A DNA stretch of 64,000 nt from JANQIO01 sp965601975 (GTDB taxonomy: Bacteria > Pseudomonadota > Gammaproteobacteria > Pseudomonadales > Halieaceae). The DNA is taken from assembly GCA_965601975.1 (NCBI GenBank), contig OZ271856.1:2790001-2854000 (forward strand). The letters are read 5' to 3'. The translations under genes and the position numbers were made by a program. The notes below the pieces were generated by a model. The model worked only from the letters and a program-made list of their open reading frames with translations. It made no database searches and had not been told where the DNA came from. Every line of letters starts with the position of its first letter. Position 1 is the first letter of the stretch. Of the stretch, positions 16,487-25,294 are shown piece after piece.

Positions 16487-17668
16487 ATGAGTTTGAATCC
16501 GAGAGACGCAGTAATCGTTGACTATGCCCGCTCAGCCATGGGGCGTTCCAAGAACGGTTGCTTCCGCAACGTCCGCGCCGACGACCTGTCTGCGCAGATC
16601 ATCAAGGCCCTGCTGGCCCGCAACGAGGCCCTGGACCCCGCCGAGATCGACGACCTGATCTGGGGCAGCGTGATCCAGCGCGGCGAACAGGGCATGAACC
16701 TGGCGCGCATTATCGTGCTGACGGCCGAGCTGCCCCACACCATTCCCGGCCAGACCGTGAACCGCCTGTGCGGCTCTTCCATGAGCGCCCTGCATACCGC
16801 TGCAGCAAACATCATGGCGGACGTGGGCGACGTGTACATCGTCGGCGGCGTCGAGCACCTTGGCCACCTGCCGATGATGGATCCGGCCAACGTCGACATC
16901 AACCCGCGCATGGGCCGCTCCGTGGCCAAGGCCGCGGGCATGATGGGCATGACCGCCGAGTACCTGGGCATGATGCACGGCATCAGCCGCGAGGATCAGG
17001 ACAAGTTCGGCATGCGCTCCCACCAGCTGGCCCACAAGGCCACCGTGGACGGCAAGTTCGCCCGGGAGATCATTCCCATCGACGGCCACGACGAGAACGG
17101 CGCGCTGGTCTCCGTCACCACCGATGAGACCATCCGCCCGGAAACCAACCTGGAAGACCTGGCCAAGCTGAAGCCCTCCTTCAATCCCCAGGGCGGCACC
17201 GTAACGCCGGGGCAATCCTCGCAGATTTCCGACGGCGCTTCCGTGATGCTGGTCATGTCGGCGCAGAAGGCCCAGGACCTGGGGCTGACCCCGATCGCTC
17301 GCGTGCGGGGTATGACCGTGGCAGGCGTTGATCCGTCCATCATGGGTTACGGCCCGGTGCCCTCCACCCAGAAGGCCCTGAAGAAGCTGGGCATGACCAT
17401 GGACGACATCGAGATGGTCGAGCTGAACGAGGCCTTCGCCGCCCAGGCACTGCCGGTGCTGAAGGACCTGGACCTGCTCGACAAGATGGAAGACAAGGTG
17501 AACGTCCACGGCGGCGCGATTGCGCTGGGTCACCCCTTTGGCTGCTCCGGCACCCGCATCACCGGCTCACTGCTGAACGTGATGGAAGACCGCGACATGA
17601 CCCTGGGCGTGTCCACCATGTGCGTCGGCCTTGGACAGGGCATTACCACCGTAGTGGAACGCATCTAG
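16487..17668 (+). CDS. fadA: Acetyl-CoA C-acyltransferase (3-ketoacyl-CoA thiolase), beta subunit
   Basis: 393-residue thiolase with an AGGAGA site before the ATG. The nucleophilic cysteine is in NRLCGSSMSALHTAA (about residue 93). The catalytic His is in NVHGGAIALGHPFGCSG and the second Cys in STMCVGLGQGITT. It cleaves 3-ketoacyl-CoA into acetyl-CoA and a shortened acyl-CoA and pairs with FadB. Downstream is a REP cluster, so it is the last gene of the 13315-17668 operon. Confidence 0.95.
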   Translation: MSLNPRDAVIVDYARSAMGRSKNGCFRNVRADDLSAQIIKALLARNEALDPAEIDDLIWGSVIQRGEQGMNLARIIVLTAELPHTIPGQTVNRLCGSSMSALHTAAANIMADVGDVYIVGGVEHLGHLPMMDPANVDINPRMGRSVAKAAGMMGMTAEYLGMMHGISREDQDKFGMRSHQLAHKATVDGKFAREIIPIDGHDENGALVSVTTDETIRPETNLEDLAKLKPSFNPQGGTVTPGQSSQISDGASVMLVMSAQKAQDLGLTPIARVRGMTVAGVDPSIMGYGPVPSTQKALKKLGMTMDDIEMVELNEAFAAQALPVLKDLDLLDKMEDKVNVHGGAIALGHPFGCSGTRITGSLLNVMEDRDMTLGVSTMCVGLGQGITTVVERI

Positions 17669-17684
17669 ACCCCGCGGCAACCCG

Positions 17685-17975
17685 GTCATCCCCGCGCATC
17701 GTCCCCGAAGGGGGAAAGCGGGGACCCCGTCATCCCCGCGAAAGCGGGGACCCACTTTCGTCATACCACCGGCTACACCGTCACTCCGGCGGTTCCCGTC
17801 ATTCCCGCGAAGGCGGGAATCCATCGTGGTTCTGGCGCCAACTGCTGGATGGATCCCCGCCTTCGCGGGGATGACGGGATCTTCGCGGGGAGGGCCGGCC
17901 CCGCTTTTCGGGTATGACGGCCTCGCGGTCGTGAATGGGTTCCCGCTTTCGCGGGAATGACGGCCTTGCGGGAAT
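17685..17975. repeat. REP-type palindromic repeat cluster 2 (fills the intergenic gap)
   Basis: The whole 316-bp gap between the convergent fadA and ligase genes is built of REP-like palindromes. These are ATTCCCGCGAAGGCGGGAAT, its CCCC/GGGG variants on both strands, and a longer variant with CATCGTCCCCGAAGGGGG inserted in the loop (17697-17714). The longer variant recurs in cluster 3 near 55030. Nothing coding is seen; the hairpins may also end transcription of both genes. Confidence 0.85.
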
Positions 17976-17984
17976 GACGAACGG

Positions 17985-19658
17985 CTAGGCGGCATCCTCC
18001 ATCGGGGTGGTGACGAAGCTGACGAAGTCACCTCCCGTTGAGGACTCCGCGATGGGCCGGTAGGCCGCATCGATGTTTTTCCGCCGCAGCTTGAGCGTCG
18101 GCGTCAGCATGCGATTCTCCGGCGTCCAGTCGACGTCGCTGATCAACACCCCCGCCATCTTCTGGTGGGCCTCGCACTGGGCGTTGACCTGATCCACCAG
18201 GTCTTTCACCGCTGCGGTGAACTCTTCCCGTGACATGGCCTTGCCCAGTTCCGAGGGGGTCGCCACCAGCACCGGCGCCACCATGCCCAGTCCGATCACG
18301 CAGAGCTGTTCCAGCAGGCTCTGGTCGCCGAATCGGTTCTCCACCACTGTCGGATTGATGAACTTGCCCTTCGCGGTCTTGAAAGTCTCGCTGATGCGCC
18401 CGGTCACGTAGAGATACCCCTGCTCATCCACGTGTCCCGAATCGCCGGTATAGAGCCAGCCGTCTTTCACGGTCTCCGCTGTCTTTTCGGGCTCCAGGTA
18501 GTAGCCGTGCATGATCGTCGGGCCGCGGAACAGGATCTCGCCCTCGTCGGAGATCTTGACCTCCACACCGGGCAGCGGTTTGCCGACGCTCTTCTCGGGG
18601 TAGTTGGCATCCGTGGCGCTCACCGCGTAGGACATATTCTCCGTCATCGCGTAGCCCTGCAGCAGCGGCATGCTCAGGGTCTTGTACCAGTGCAGCACGT
18701 CCGGCGGGGTGGGCGCGGCGCCGACGATAAAGGCCCGCACCGAGGAAAAGCCCAGCTGCTTGCGGATGAAGTTGCCCAGCAGGGTGCGCAGCCCCGGCGT
18801 GTTGCGGGCGACGCCGATCACTGCCGGCGGCAGCTTGGCCTCGATGGCCTGCTTGAACTTTGTGTACAGGCGCGGCACCGAGAAGAACACCGTCGGCTGG
18901 ATTTTCTTGAGATCGTGCACGAAGCTCTCGGTGGATTCGGCAAAGCCGATACTGTAGCCGTGCACCAGTGACGCGCCTTCCACCAGCACACGCTCGGCGA
19001 TATGCGCCAGCGGCAGGTAGGAGATCATGCGGTCATTCATGTCAGTCTTGAAGGGGTTGGCCTCCTGGCTATCCAACGCCGTCATCAGGTCGACCGTCAG
19101 CATCACGCCCTTGGGTGTGCCGGTGGTGCCTGAGGTATAGACAATGGAGGACAGTGCGTCCTTCGGATGAACCGGCTTGCCCTGCAGCGGTTCGGTGCGC
19201 TCGCAAATGGCATCGGTGGAGTCCGGCAGCGTCAGCTTGCACCCATACATCGCGATCTGCCGCATCGACTCCGGGCAGCCCTCCTGCCAGCTACTGGCAT
19301 CGTCCAGTTTGCCGACGAAGGCGAGCTCACAGCCCGAGTGGTCCAGGATGAAACTGATCTGCTCGGCCGCCTGGCCCGCATACAGCGGCACGCTGACGCA
19401 GCCCGCCATGGCAATCGCCAGGTCGCAAACAATCCAGTCAAAGGTGTTCTTCGAATAGATGGCGATACGCTTGCCGTCGCCGTATCCCTCCGCCTGCAGC
19501 CAGGCGGCGAGGCGCCGTACCCGATCAGCCACCTGTGCCCAGGTAAAGTCCCTGAATTCGCCACGCTCAATCTGACGCAGGTAAACCCTGTCAGGGTGAC
19601 TCTCTTCCCAATCGTAGAGCAGCTCCAGCGGCTGCCGTACACCTTTATTGCCCGTCAT
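17985..19658 (-). CDS. AMP-dependent long-chain-fatty-acid-CoA ligase (FadD15/ACSL-like)
   Basis: 557 residues, ANL superfamily. Motifs: SSIVYTSGTTGTPKGVML, SYLPLAHIAERVLVEG, QGYAMTENMSYAVS, DGWLYTGDSGHVDE and GRISETFKTAKGKFINP. The start ATG follows GGGGGTCCTC. It is distinct from the 11435-13111 ligase but of the same general group. It forms a convergent pair with fadA across the REP cluster. It should supply acyl-CoA to beta-oxidation or lipid synthesis; chain length cannot be told from the sequence. Confidence 0.92.
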   Translation of the reverse strand: MTGNKGVRQPLELLYDWEESHPDRVYLRQIERGEFRDFTWAQVADRVRRLAAWLQAEGYGDGKRIAIYSKNTFDWIVCDLAIAMAGCVSVPLYAGQAAEQISFILDHSGCELAFVGKLDDASSWQEGCPESMRQIAMYGCKLTLPDSTDAICERTEPLQGKPVHPKDALSSIVYTSGTTGTPKGVMLTVDLMTALDSQEANPFKTDMNDRMISYLPLAHIAERVLVEGASLVHGYSIGFAESTESFVHDLKKIQPTVFFSVPRLYTKFKQAIEAKLPPAVIGVARNTPGLRTLLGNFIRKQLGFSSVRAFIVGAAPTPPDVLHWYKTLSMPLLQGYAMTENMSYAVSATDANYPEKSVGKPLPGVEVKISDEGEILFRGPTIMHGYYLEPEKTAETVKDGWLYTGDSGHVDEQGYLYVTGRISETFKTAKGKFINPTVVENRFGDQSLLEQLCVIGLGMVAPVLVATPSELGKAMSREEFTAAVKDLVDQVNAQCEAHQKMAGVLISDVDWTPENRMLTPTLKLRRKNIDAAYRPIAESSTGGDFVSFVTTPMEDAA

Positions 19659-19755
19659 GAGGACCCCCTGCAGGTTCCAGGAAACATGTCTCTAGTATGA
19701 CAATAACTCAGGGGTTTGCAGTCGTCCGCCATGACTGCACCCGGCTTGATCTAAC

Positions 19756-20949
19756 TCAAGCCCCGGCGTCCAGGACGACCTCCGAGAAGTTCCCGCGCAT
19801 GCAGTGGTCGGAGCTGCTGGCGGCGCTGTAGCCGCCCAGGTTCAGCAGCGCAACTTTGTCGCCTTCCGCCAGGGGAGGCAGCGGCACGTCCTCCGCCAGC
19901 AGGTCGATGCCCTCGTTGATGTTGCCCGCCACCGTAACCTGCCCGCGCTCGTCTGAATCGGGTTCGCGCAGCGGTACGACCACATTGGGGTAGCCATAGT
20001 ACGCATACAGGTTGCTGAGGTTGAAACCGCCGTTGAGGAACACGAACTCGGTGCCGCCCTTTTCCTCCACCGCGCAGACCTCCAGCAACAGCACGCCGGC
20101 ATCTTTGACCAGGTAATCGCCCGGCTCAACCTGCAGCGCGAGGCCACGGGGTTTTAAGCAATCCCCGAGCATGGACGCCCAACGCGCCAGGTCCAGGGGC
20201 TCTTCGCCCTCTCTCAGCGGCACGCCCAGGCCGCCGCCGATATTCACCCGGCGTACTGACGGCGCTCTGTCGAGGAACTCACCGAGCCGAACCAGGATCT
20301 GCCCGAACTCCTCGAGCTGGGGATTCAGGTAGCCCGAGCCCGCGTGGAAATGCAGCGTCGTCACCGGCATGTCGTACTCGGCCGCCAGCGCCAGCGCTTC
20401 CTCGAACCGGTCCGGGTAAATGCCGAACTTGCTGGCCTTGTCGCCGGCATAGCTCACCTTTTCCAGGTGGCTGGCGGTTTGCTGGGGGTTGATGCGCAGC
20501 CCGATCTCGCGCCCGCGCACCCGTTCGCCCAGTTGGCGAATGCTGGCAAGGGAATCGCAGTTGAAATAGATGCCCGGGTAGGCGGTGATCAGGTCCCAGT
20601 CTGTCGGGGAGATCGCTGTGCCCGTATAGGTAATCTGGGGTTCGGCAAAGCCCGCGTCGTAGGCCGCCTGCAGTTCCCGGGGAGAGCAAACATCGATGCT
20701 GGCGCCGGCCCGGCGCAGGGCAGCTATGATGCGTGGGTGACGGTTGGCCTTGAGCGCATAGAACACCTGGTGGTCCAGCCCGGCGTCATCCAGCGCCTGG
20801 CGCAACCCCTCGAGTTTTTCAGTGACCCGCCCCGGGTGGTAGATAAAGGCAGGAGTGCCCAGGCGCGAGGCAATCCCCTCGAGGTCTTCACCCCCCAGCT
20901 GCAGCAACCCGTCTCGATAGCCGAGGTCTTCCCGCTCCCACCAGTGCAC
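19756..20949 (-). CDS. Fold-type III PLP decarboxylase, diaminopimelate-decarboxylase-like
   Basis: 397 residues from a GTG with AGGAG 6 bases upstream. The alanine-racemase-type barrel is clear: YALKANRHP holds the PLP lysine (about K67), then LHFHAGSGY, the phosphate loop VNIGGGLGVP and EPGDYLVKDAG. The C-terminal closing segment is GGYSAASSSDHCMRGNF. The CExxD motif that supplies the substrate-side cysteine in LysA and ornithine decarboxylase reads NINEGID here. It may be a decarboxylase for an unusual amino acid rather than the lysine-pathway enzyme. It stands alone on the minus strand upstream of the divergent 21 kb operon. Confidence 0.85.
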   Translation of the reverse strand: MHWWEREDLGYRDGLLQLGGEDLEGIASRLGTPAFIYHPGRVTEKLEGLRQALDDAGLDHQVFYALKANRHPRIIAALRRAGASIDVCSPRELQAAYDAGFAEPQITYTGTAISPTDWDLITAYPGIYFNCDSLASIRQLGERVRGREIGLRINPQQTASHLEKVSYAGDKASKFGIYPDRFEEALALAAEYDMPVTTLHFHAGSGYLNPQLEEFGQILVRLGEFLDRAPSVRRVNIGGGLGVPLREGEEPLDLARWASMLGDCLKPRGLALQVEPGDYLVKDAGVLLLEVCAVEEKGGTEFVFLNGGFNLSNLYAYYGYPNVVVPLREPDSDERGQVTVAGNINEGIDLLAEDVPLPPLAEGDKVALLNLGGYSAASSSDHCMRGNFSEVVLDAGA

Positions 20950-21153
20950 GCGCGCTCCTGTCTTTGCTCACTGCGAACGCTCGACTATAGCGCAGGCCTC
21001 AGTAGCGGGTAAAAACAGAGCTCACAAGACTTGGCCTTCAAGTCTCCGACCCGAAAGGCCGATAAAACTTTGACTGGATGCAAACACTCCAGAGCCACTT
21101 TTTTGCACTGGTATTAGCCCCCCCAAGTCACGTAAACTATCGAACGTAACGCA

Positions 21154-21282
21154 TTGAGCGTAAACGATAATTACGAGGAGGCCAGCGCCTGTCGCACAGG
21201 TCTCCCGACTCTGGCCAAGAGTGAAGCAGTCATGAAGAAGTACCTGGACACGCCCTGCCCGGGCGCCGGTGGCCTGTCATGA
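21154..21282 (+). CDS. Possible short leader ORF coupled to the following membrane-fusion gene
   Basis: In the 329-bp gap between the divergent decarboxylase and the large operon, an open frame runs to a TGA at 21280-21282. It can start at a TTG (21154, 42 residues) or at an ATG (21232, 16 residues, MKKYLDTPCPGAGGLS). Its stop overlaps the ATG of the next gene as ATGA, the usual sign of translational coupling. The frame has several GC-ending codons, and GAGGAGG lies at 21174-21180, but no start is well placed behind it. The peptide has two cysteines and a Gly-Gly near its end. It could be chance. Apart from this I see no gene or clear promoter between 20950 and 21278. Confidence 0.3.
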   Translation: MSVNDNYEEASACRTGLPTLAKSEAVMKKYLDTPCPGAGGLS

Positions 21283-23033
21283 TGTCGTCTCCCCCGGGTT
21301 CTCCTCCAGCGCAGACGCCGCTGGACGGCATTGCTTCGTCTGCCCAGCTCGCATCCTGGTTTGGGTTGCTGCGCCAGATGCTGCCCAGTCCAGGTCCTGG
21401 CCTGGTCACAATGATTGAAGGGGGAGCCTGCGGTACCGTCGCCGTATCCGAGGAGCTGACGCCCGAAGCCACCGACGCCCTGCTTCAGACAGCATCCAGC
21501 GTGGCAGCCAGTGGCGCCCCACTGGCCGATCACAATATCTACGCCCACCCCCTGCGCGACGGCGGCCAGCTGTTTGCAGTCGTCGCCATGGAAATCAATG
21601 TCCCCAACGCCCAGCAGCCCGTGGTCCAGCACCTGCTGAGCTGGTCAGAGCGCTGGTTGCAATTGCTGCTGGAGACCGGAGCCGGCGGCGGGGCTGAGGA
21701 CAGCGCCGCAATGCTGTCACTGGTGGAAGAGATCCTGACCACCTCCCCACTGGAGGCGGCCCTGCTCAAACTCGCGGACAGTCTCGCCGGCCGCGTGGAT
21801 TGCAGCCGCGTGGCGATCGGCATGCGCAGCGGCGGCAAGTTCCAGCTGCGGGCCCTGTCACACGGGTTGCAATTCGACAAGCGCACCAAACTGGCCAGTG
21901 AACTGGCGCTGGCCATGCAGGGCATCGGCGATAGCGTCCGGGTCTGGCCCCAGGACAACGCGGACGAGGGCTATGCGCTGAGGCGCCTGGCGGACAGCAC
22001 CGGCGAACAGGCCCTCTGTGGTGTACCGCTGGGTCATGTGGGCGTCGCGGTTCTCGAGCGGCCGGCGGACAAGCCCTTCTCTGCCGCTGAACAGCGGATG
22101 CTGGCCGAAGCGGGCCGGCTACTGGGACCGGTACTGGCGCAAAAGCTTGCCCACGCGATGTTGCTCCCGGGCAAGGTGCAGGAGTCTGCCGAGGGCCTGC
22201 GCGACAGGCTCCTGAAACCCGGGCACTGGGGAACCAAGCTGGCCTTCCTTGTGCCCCTGGTACTCATCCTTTTTCTCACCTTTGTCCCGTGGACCTTCAG
22301 GGTTCACGCCGATGCCAACATCGAAGGCCTTATCCAGCGCGCCGTGGTAGCGCCCTTCGACGGGTTTATTGCCGAGGCCAACTACCGCGCCGGCGACCCG
22401 GTCGAGAACGGCGAGGTCATTGCCCGCATGGAAGACCGGGAACTGTTGCTGGAGCTGCGAAAGTCCACCAGCGAAGAGGAAAAGCTGGATACCGAATATC
22501 GCAAGGCGCTGGCCGCCGGGGACCGCTCCGAGGCCAGCATCGTGCAGGCCCGACTGTCCCAGGTTCAGGCGGAAACGCGTCTGCTGAATGAAAAGCTCGA
22601 ACGGATTCAGCTGCGTGCGCCGCTGGCGGGGATCATTATTTCCGGCGATCTCAGCCGCGCTCTTGGCGCGCCGGTGGAGCGCGGTGAAGTGCTCTTCGAA
22701 GTAGCGCCGCTGGATGAATACCGGCTGGTCCTGAATATCGAGGAATCCCGGGTCGCCCACGTGGCCCCGGGGCAAACCGGCACCTTGACGCTGACCGCCC
22801 TGCCGGGCGAGCAATTCACCTTCACGCTGGAACAGCTCTCCCCGGTATTCCAGGAAAAGGAAGGCCGTGTGCTTTATCGCGCCGAAGCCGTGATCGAGGG
22901 CGAAACCCCGGTTCTGCGCCCCGGCATGGAGGGGGTCGGCAAGATCGAGGTGGGCCGGCGCAGCATCGGCTGGGTCCTGTTCCACCGTCCCATTGACTGG
23001 CTTCGCCTGAGGCTCTGGCTTTGGCTTCCCTAG
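21279..23033 (+). CDS. GAF-domain plus HlyD-like membrane fusion protein
   Basis: 584 residues. The first 310 residues are cytoplasmic-looking, with a GAF-like domain at about 140-290 (sites around SRVAIGMRSGGKFQLRALS). A single membrane segment follows at about 325-343 (LAFLVPLVLILFLTFVPW). The periplasmic part starts with a biotinyl-lipoyl-like beta domain (VAPFDGFIAEANYRAGDPV, RAPLAGIIISGD) around a coiled-coil hairpin. The end is hydrophobic and arginine-rich (WLRLRLWLWLP). Adaptors of this fold normally bridge an inner-membrane exporter and an outer-membrane channel; the N-terminal sensor domain is unusual. Its last 13 bases overlap the M50 gene. Confidence 0.82.
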   Translation: MMSSPPGSPPAQTPLDGIASSAQLASWFGLLRQMLPSPGPGLVTMIEGGACGTVAVSEELTPEATDALLQTASSVAASGAPLADHNIYAHPLRDGGQLFAVVAMEINVPNAQQPVVQHLLSWSERWLQLLLETGAGGGAEDSAAMLSLVEEILTTSPLEAALLKLADSLAGRVDCSRVAIGMRSGGKFQLRALSHGLQFDKRTKLASELALAMQGIGDSVRVWPQDNADEGYALRRLADSTGEQALCGVPLGHVGVAVLERPADKPFSAAEQRMLAEAGRLLGPVLAQKLAHAMLLPGKVQESAEGLRDRLLKPGHWGTKLAFLVPLVLILFLTFVPWTFRVHADANIEGLIQRAVVAPFDGFIAEANYRAGDPVENGEVIARMEDRELLLELRKSTSEEEKLDTEYRKALAAGDRSEASIVQARLSQVQAETRLLNEKLERIQLRAPLAGIIISGDLSRALGAPVERGEVLFEVAPLDEYRLVLNIEESRVAHVAPGQTGTLTLTALPGEQFTFTLEQLSPVFQEKEGRVLYRAEAVIEGETPVLRPGMEGVGKIEVGRRSIGWVLFHRPIDWLRLRLWLWLP

Positions 23034-25180
23034 GCTCATCACTGTCGCAGGCCGGCCTCGATGAAGCCTGGGGCCAGGTGGCGCCGCTGAAACCGCGGCT
23101 GGCGCCCCAGGTCGAACTGCACAAACACCGCTACCGGGGTGAAGTGTGGCTGGTCCTGAGCGACAAGATGACCGGGACCCATTTCCGCTGCGCCAGCGAG
23201 GTGGAGGGCTTCCTGCGGTTGTTGGACGGGGTTCACACGGTCGAAGACGCCGCCCAGGCCACGCTGGATGAAGAACACCGGGATTATGTCGAACTGATTC
23301 GACTGCTGGCGGAGCTGCAGGACGCCCGCCTGTTGCTGGATTTGGCGCCCACCGACAGCGAGGCCTTGCTGGAGCAGCAAAAACAGCTGCGCCGCCAACG
23401 CTGGCTGAAGCGCCTTGCCAGCCCGCTGGCGATCCAGGTCCCGCTGCTGGACCCGGATGCGTTTCTCGCTCGCTGCGCCAATGGGTTGCGCTGGCTGTTC
23501 AGCACGCCCGTCTTGTGGGCCTGGCTGCTGCTGGTAGCGGCGGCCGCCATCATCGCGACCGACCGCTGGTCAGACCTGCAACTGCACTGGGAATCGCGAT
23601 TCCTCGACCCCGGCAACCTGTTGATGCTGTGGCTGCTGTATCCGCTGGTAAAGGGGCTCCACGAACTGGGCCACGGCATCGCAACCCGGGTCTGGGGCGG
23701 TGAGGTGCACGAAATGGGCGTGATGCTGCTGGTGTTCACACCGGTGCCGTACGTCGACGCCTCCGCCAGTTCTGCCTTCGCCTCTCGCTGGCAGCGCCTC
23801 GTTGTCGCCGCGGCGGGCATCATGGTCGAGTTGTTCCTGTCCGCAATTGCCCTGCTGCTGTGGCTGAACAGTGAACCGGGGCTGCTGCGCGATGCCTGTT
23901 TCAACGTGATGGTGATCGGCGGGCTATCGACCCTGCTGTTCAACGGAAATCCGCTGCTGCGCTTCGACGGCTACTACGTGCTGACGGACCTGCTGGAAAT
24001 GCCCAACCTGCGCAGCCGCGCCAACGAGTACCTGGGCTATCTGCTGAAGCACCACCTGCTGCACCTGTCCTGTGCGGAAACACCCTCCCCCACAACGCGG
24101 GAGCGCGCATGGCTGCTGGGCTACTCCGTGCTGTCCGGGATCTACCGGATCTTCATCGGGCTGACCATCGCTCTATTTATCGCCGGGAAGTACTTCTTCA
24201 TCGGCGCCACCCTCGCCCTCTGGCTGATCCTGAGCCAGATCCTGCTGCCGCTGGTCCGGCTGGTGATCACGCTGTCGAAACAGGCAGCGGCTGAAGGCAA
24301 GCTGGTCCGCTTTGGCGCAGTCTGGGGCGGCGGCAGCGTCGCCCTGGCGGTCGTGCTGTTCGTCATCCCCATGAGCAACAGCACCGGCGCCGAGGGCATT
24401 GTCACCCTGGCGGAAAACACCGAGCTGCGCACCGAGGCGTCGGGATTCGTGGCCCAGGTGCTGAAGCGTGACGGCAACCCCGTGCAGGCCGGTGACACGT
24501 TGTTGGTCCTTGAGAATTCAGAGCTGCGCACTGAGGCGGAGATGCTCGAGGCGGAACTGAGGGAGCTGGACATGCGCTACAACGCGGCGCTTTCCGGCGA
24601 GCCGGTGGAGCTGGAAATTCTGAAGCGGGAAATTGCGGCGGTTCGGGACGACCTGGAAGAAACCCGCAGCCAGTTGGGCAGCCTGGAAATCACCAGCCCC
24701 CGCGAGGGCATTTTTTCGCTCAATGAGGGCACCGATCTGCCGGGCAGGTTCCTGCGCCAGGGTGACCTGGTGGGTCACGTGCTGGACGACGCCGCGCCTT
24801 CGGTGCGGGTGGTGCTGCCGGAATCAGATGTCGACCGGGTGGTCAGGAGCACCCGCAGTATCGAGGTGCGATTGGCCTCGCGGCCCGGCGAACGCATCGC
24901 CGGTGAGCCCCTGCGCGACGTACCGAAGGCGACCCGGGAACTGCCGAGTGCGTTACTGGGTTCCCGGGAGGGCGGCGACATCGCGGTCGACGCCCGCGAC
25001 CAGGCCGGCCGCACAGCGACGCGACCGGTCTTCCAACTGGAGGTTGCACTGCCGGAAAGGGCCTCAGGGCGCTATCTGGGCCGGCGCGCCTACGTCAAAT
25101 TTGAGCATTACCGGGAGCCGGTCGGAATCGTCTGGTTTCGGCAAATTCGGCAGATTTTCGTCACAAAATTAGGAATTTAG
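23021..25180 (+). CDS. PqqD-like + M50 peptidase-like + HlyD-like membrane protein
   Basis: 719 residues from a TTG inside the end of the previous gene, with GAGG 9 bases upstream. Residues about 30-110 resemble a PqqD/RRE domain (HRYRGEVWLVLSD). A multi-spanning M50 site-2-protease-like domain follows. It has the zinc motif HELGH at about residues 214-218 (KGLHELGHGIATR) and a second motif NPLLRFDGYYVLTD at about 310. Further membrane spans lead to a C-terminal lipoyl-like/HlyD domain (SGFVAQVLKRDGNPVQAGDT) with a coiled-coil. The key zinc residues are intact, so proteolysis in or at the membrane is possible. Context suggests it handles the giant LEPR-XLL protein encoded downstream. Confidence 0.85.
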   Translation: MASLGSSLSQAGLDEAWGQVAPLKPRLAPQVELHKHRYRGEVWLVLSDKMTGTHFRCASEVEGFLRLLDGVHTVEDAAQATLDEEHRDYVELIRLLAELQDARLLLDLAPTDSEALLEQQKQLRRQRWLKRLASPLAIQVPLLDPDAFLARCANGLRWLFSTPVLWAWLLLVAAAAIIATDRWSDLQLHWESRFLDPGNLLMLWLLYPLVKGLHELGHGIATRVWGGEVHEMGVMLLVFTPVPYVDASASSAFASRWQRLVVAAAGIMVELFLSAIALLLWLNSEPGLLRDACFNVMVIGGLSTLLFNGNPLLRFDGYYVLTDLLEMPNLRSRANEYLGYLLKHHLLHLSCAETPSPTTRERAWLLGYSVLSGIYRIFIGLTIALFIAGKYFFIGATLALWLILSQILLPLVRLVITLSKQAAAEGKLVRFGAVWGGGSVALAVVLFVIPMSNSTGAEGIVTLAENTELRTEASGFVAQVLKRDGNPVQAGDTLLVLENSELRTEAEMLEAELRELDMRYNAALSGEPVELEILKREIAAVRDDLEETRSQLGSLEITSPREGIFSLNEGTDLPGRFLRQGDLVGHVLDDAAPSVRVVLPESDVDRVVRSTRSIEVRLASRPGERIAGEPLRDVPKATRELPSALLGSREGGDIAVDARDQAGRTATRPVFQLEVALPERASGRYLGRRAYVKFEHYREPVGIVWFRQIRQIFVTKLGI

Positions 25181-25294
25181 CGCTTTTAATGCCGGGTTCT
25201 TCACAGTTTGGGGGGCCTTTTTTGAACAATGGCTAGTAGTTTCTTATTTTCATGGGGAATAAAGACGATGCCACACGAGGCACAACGGAGAACC

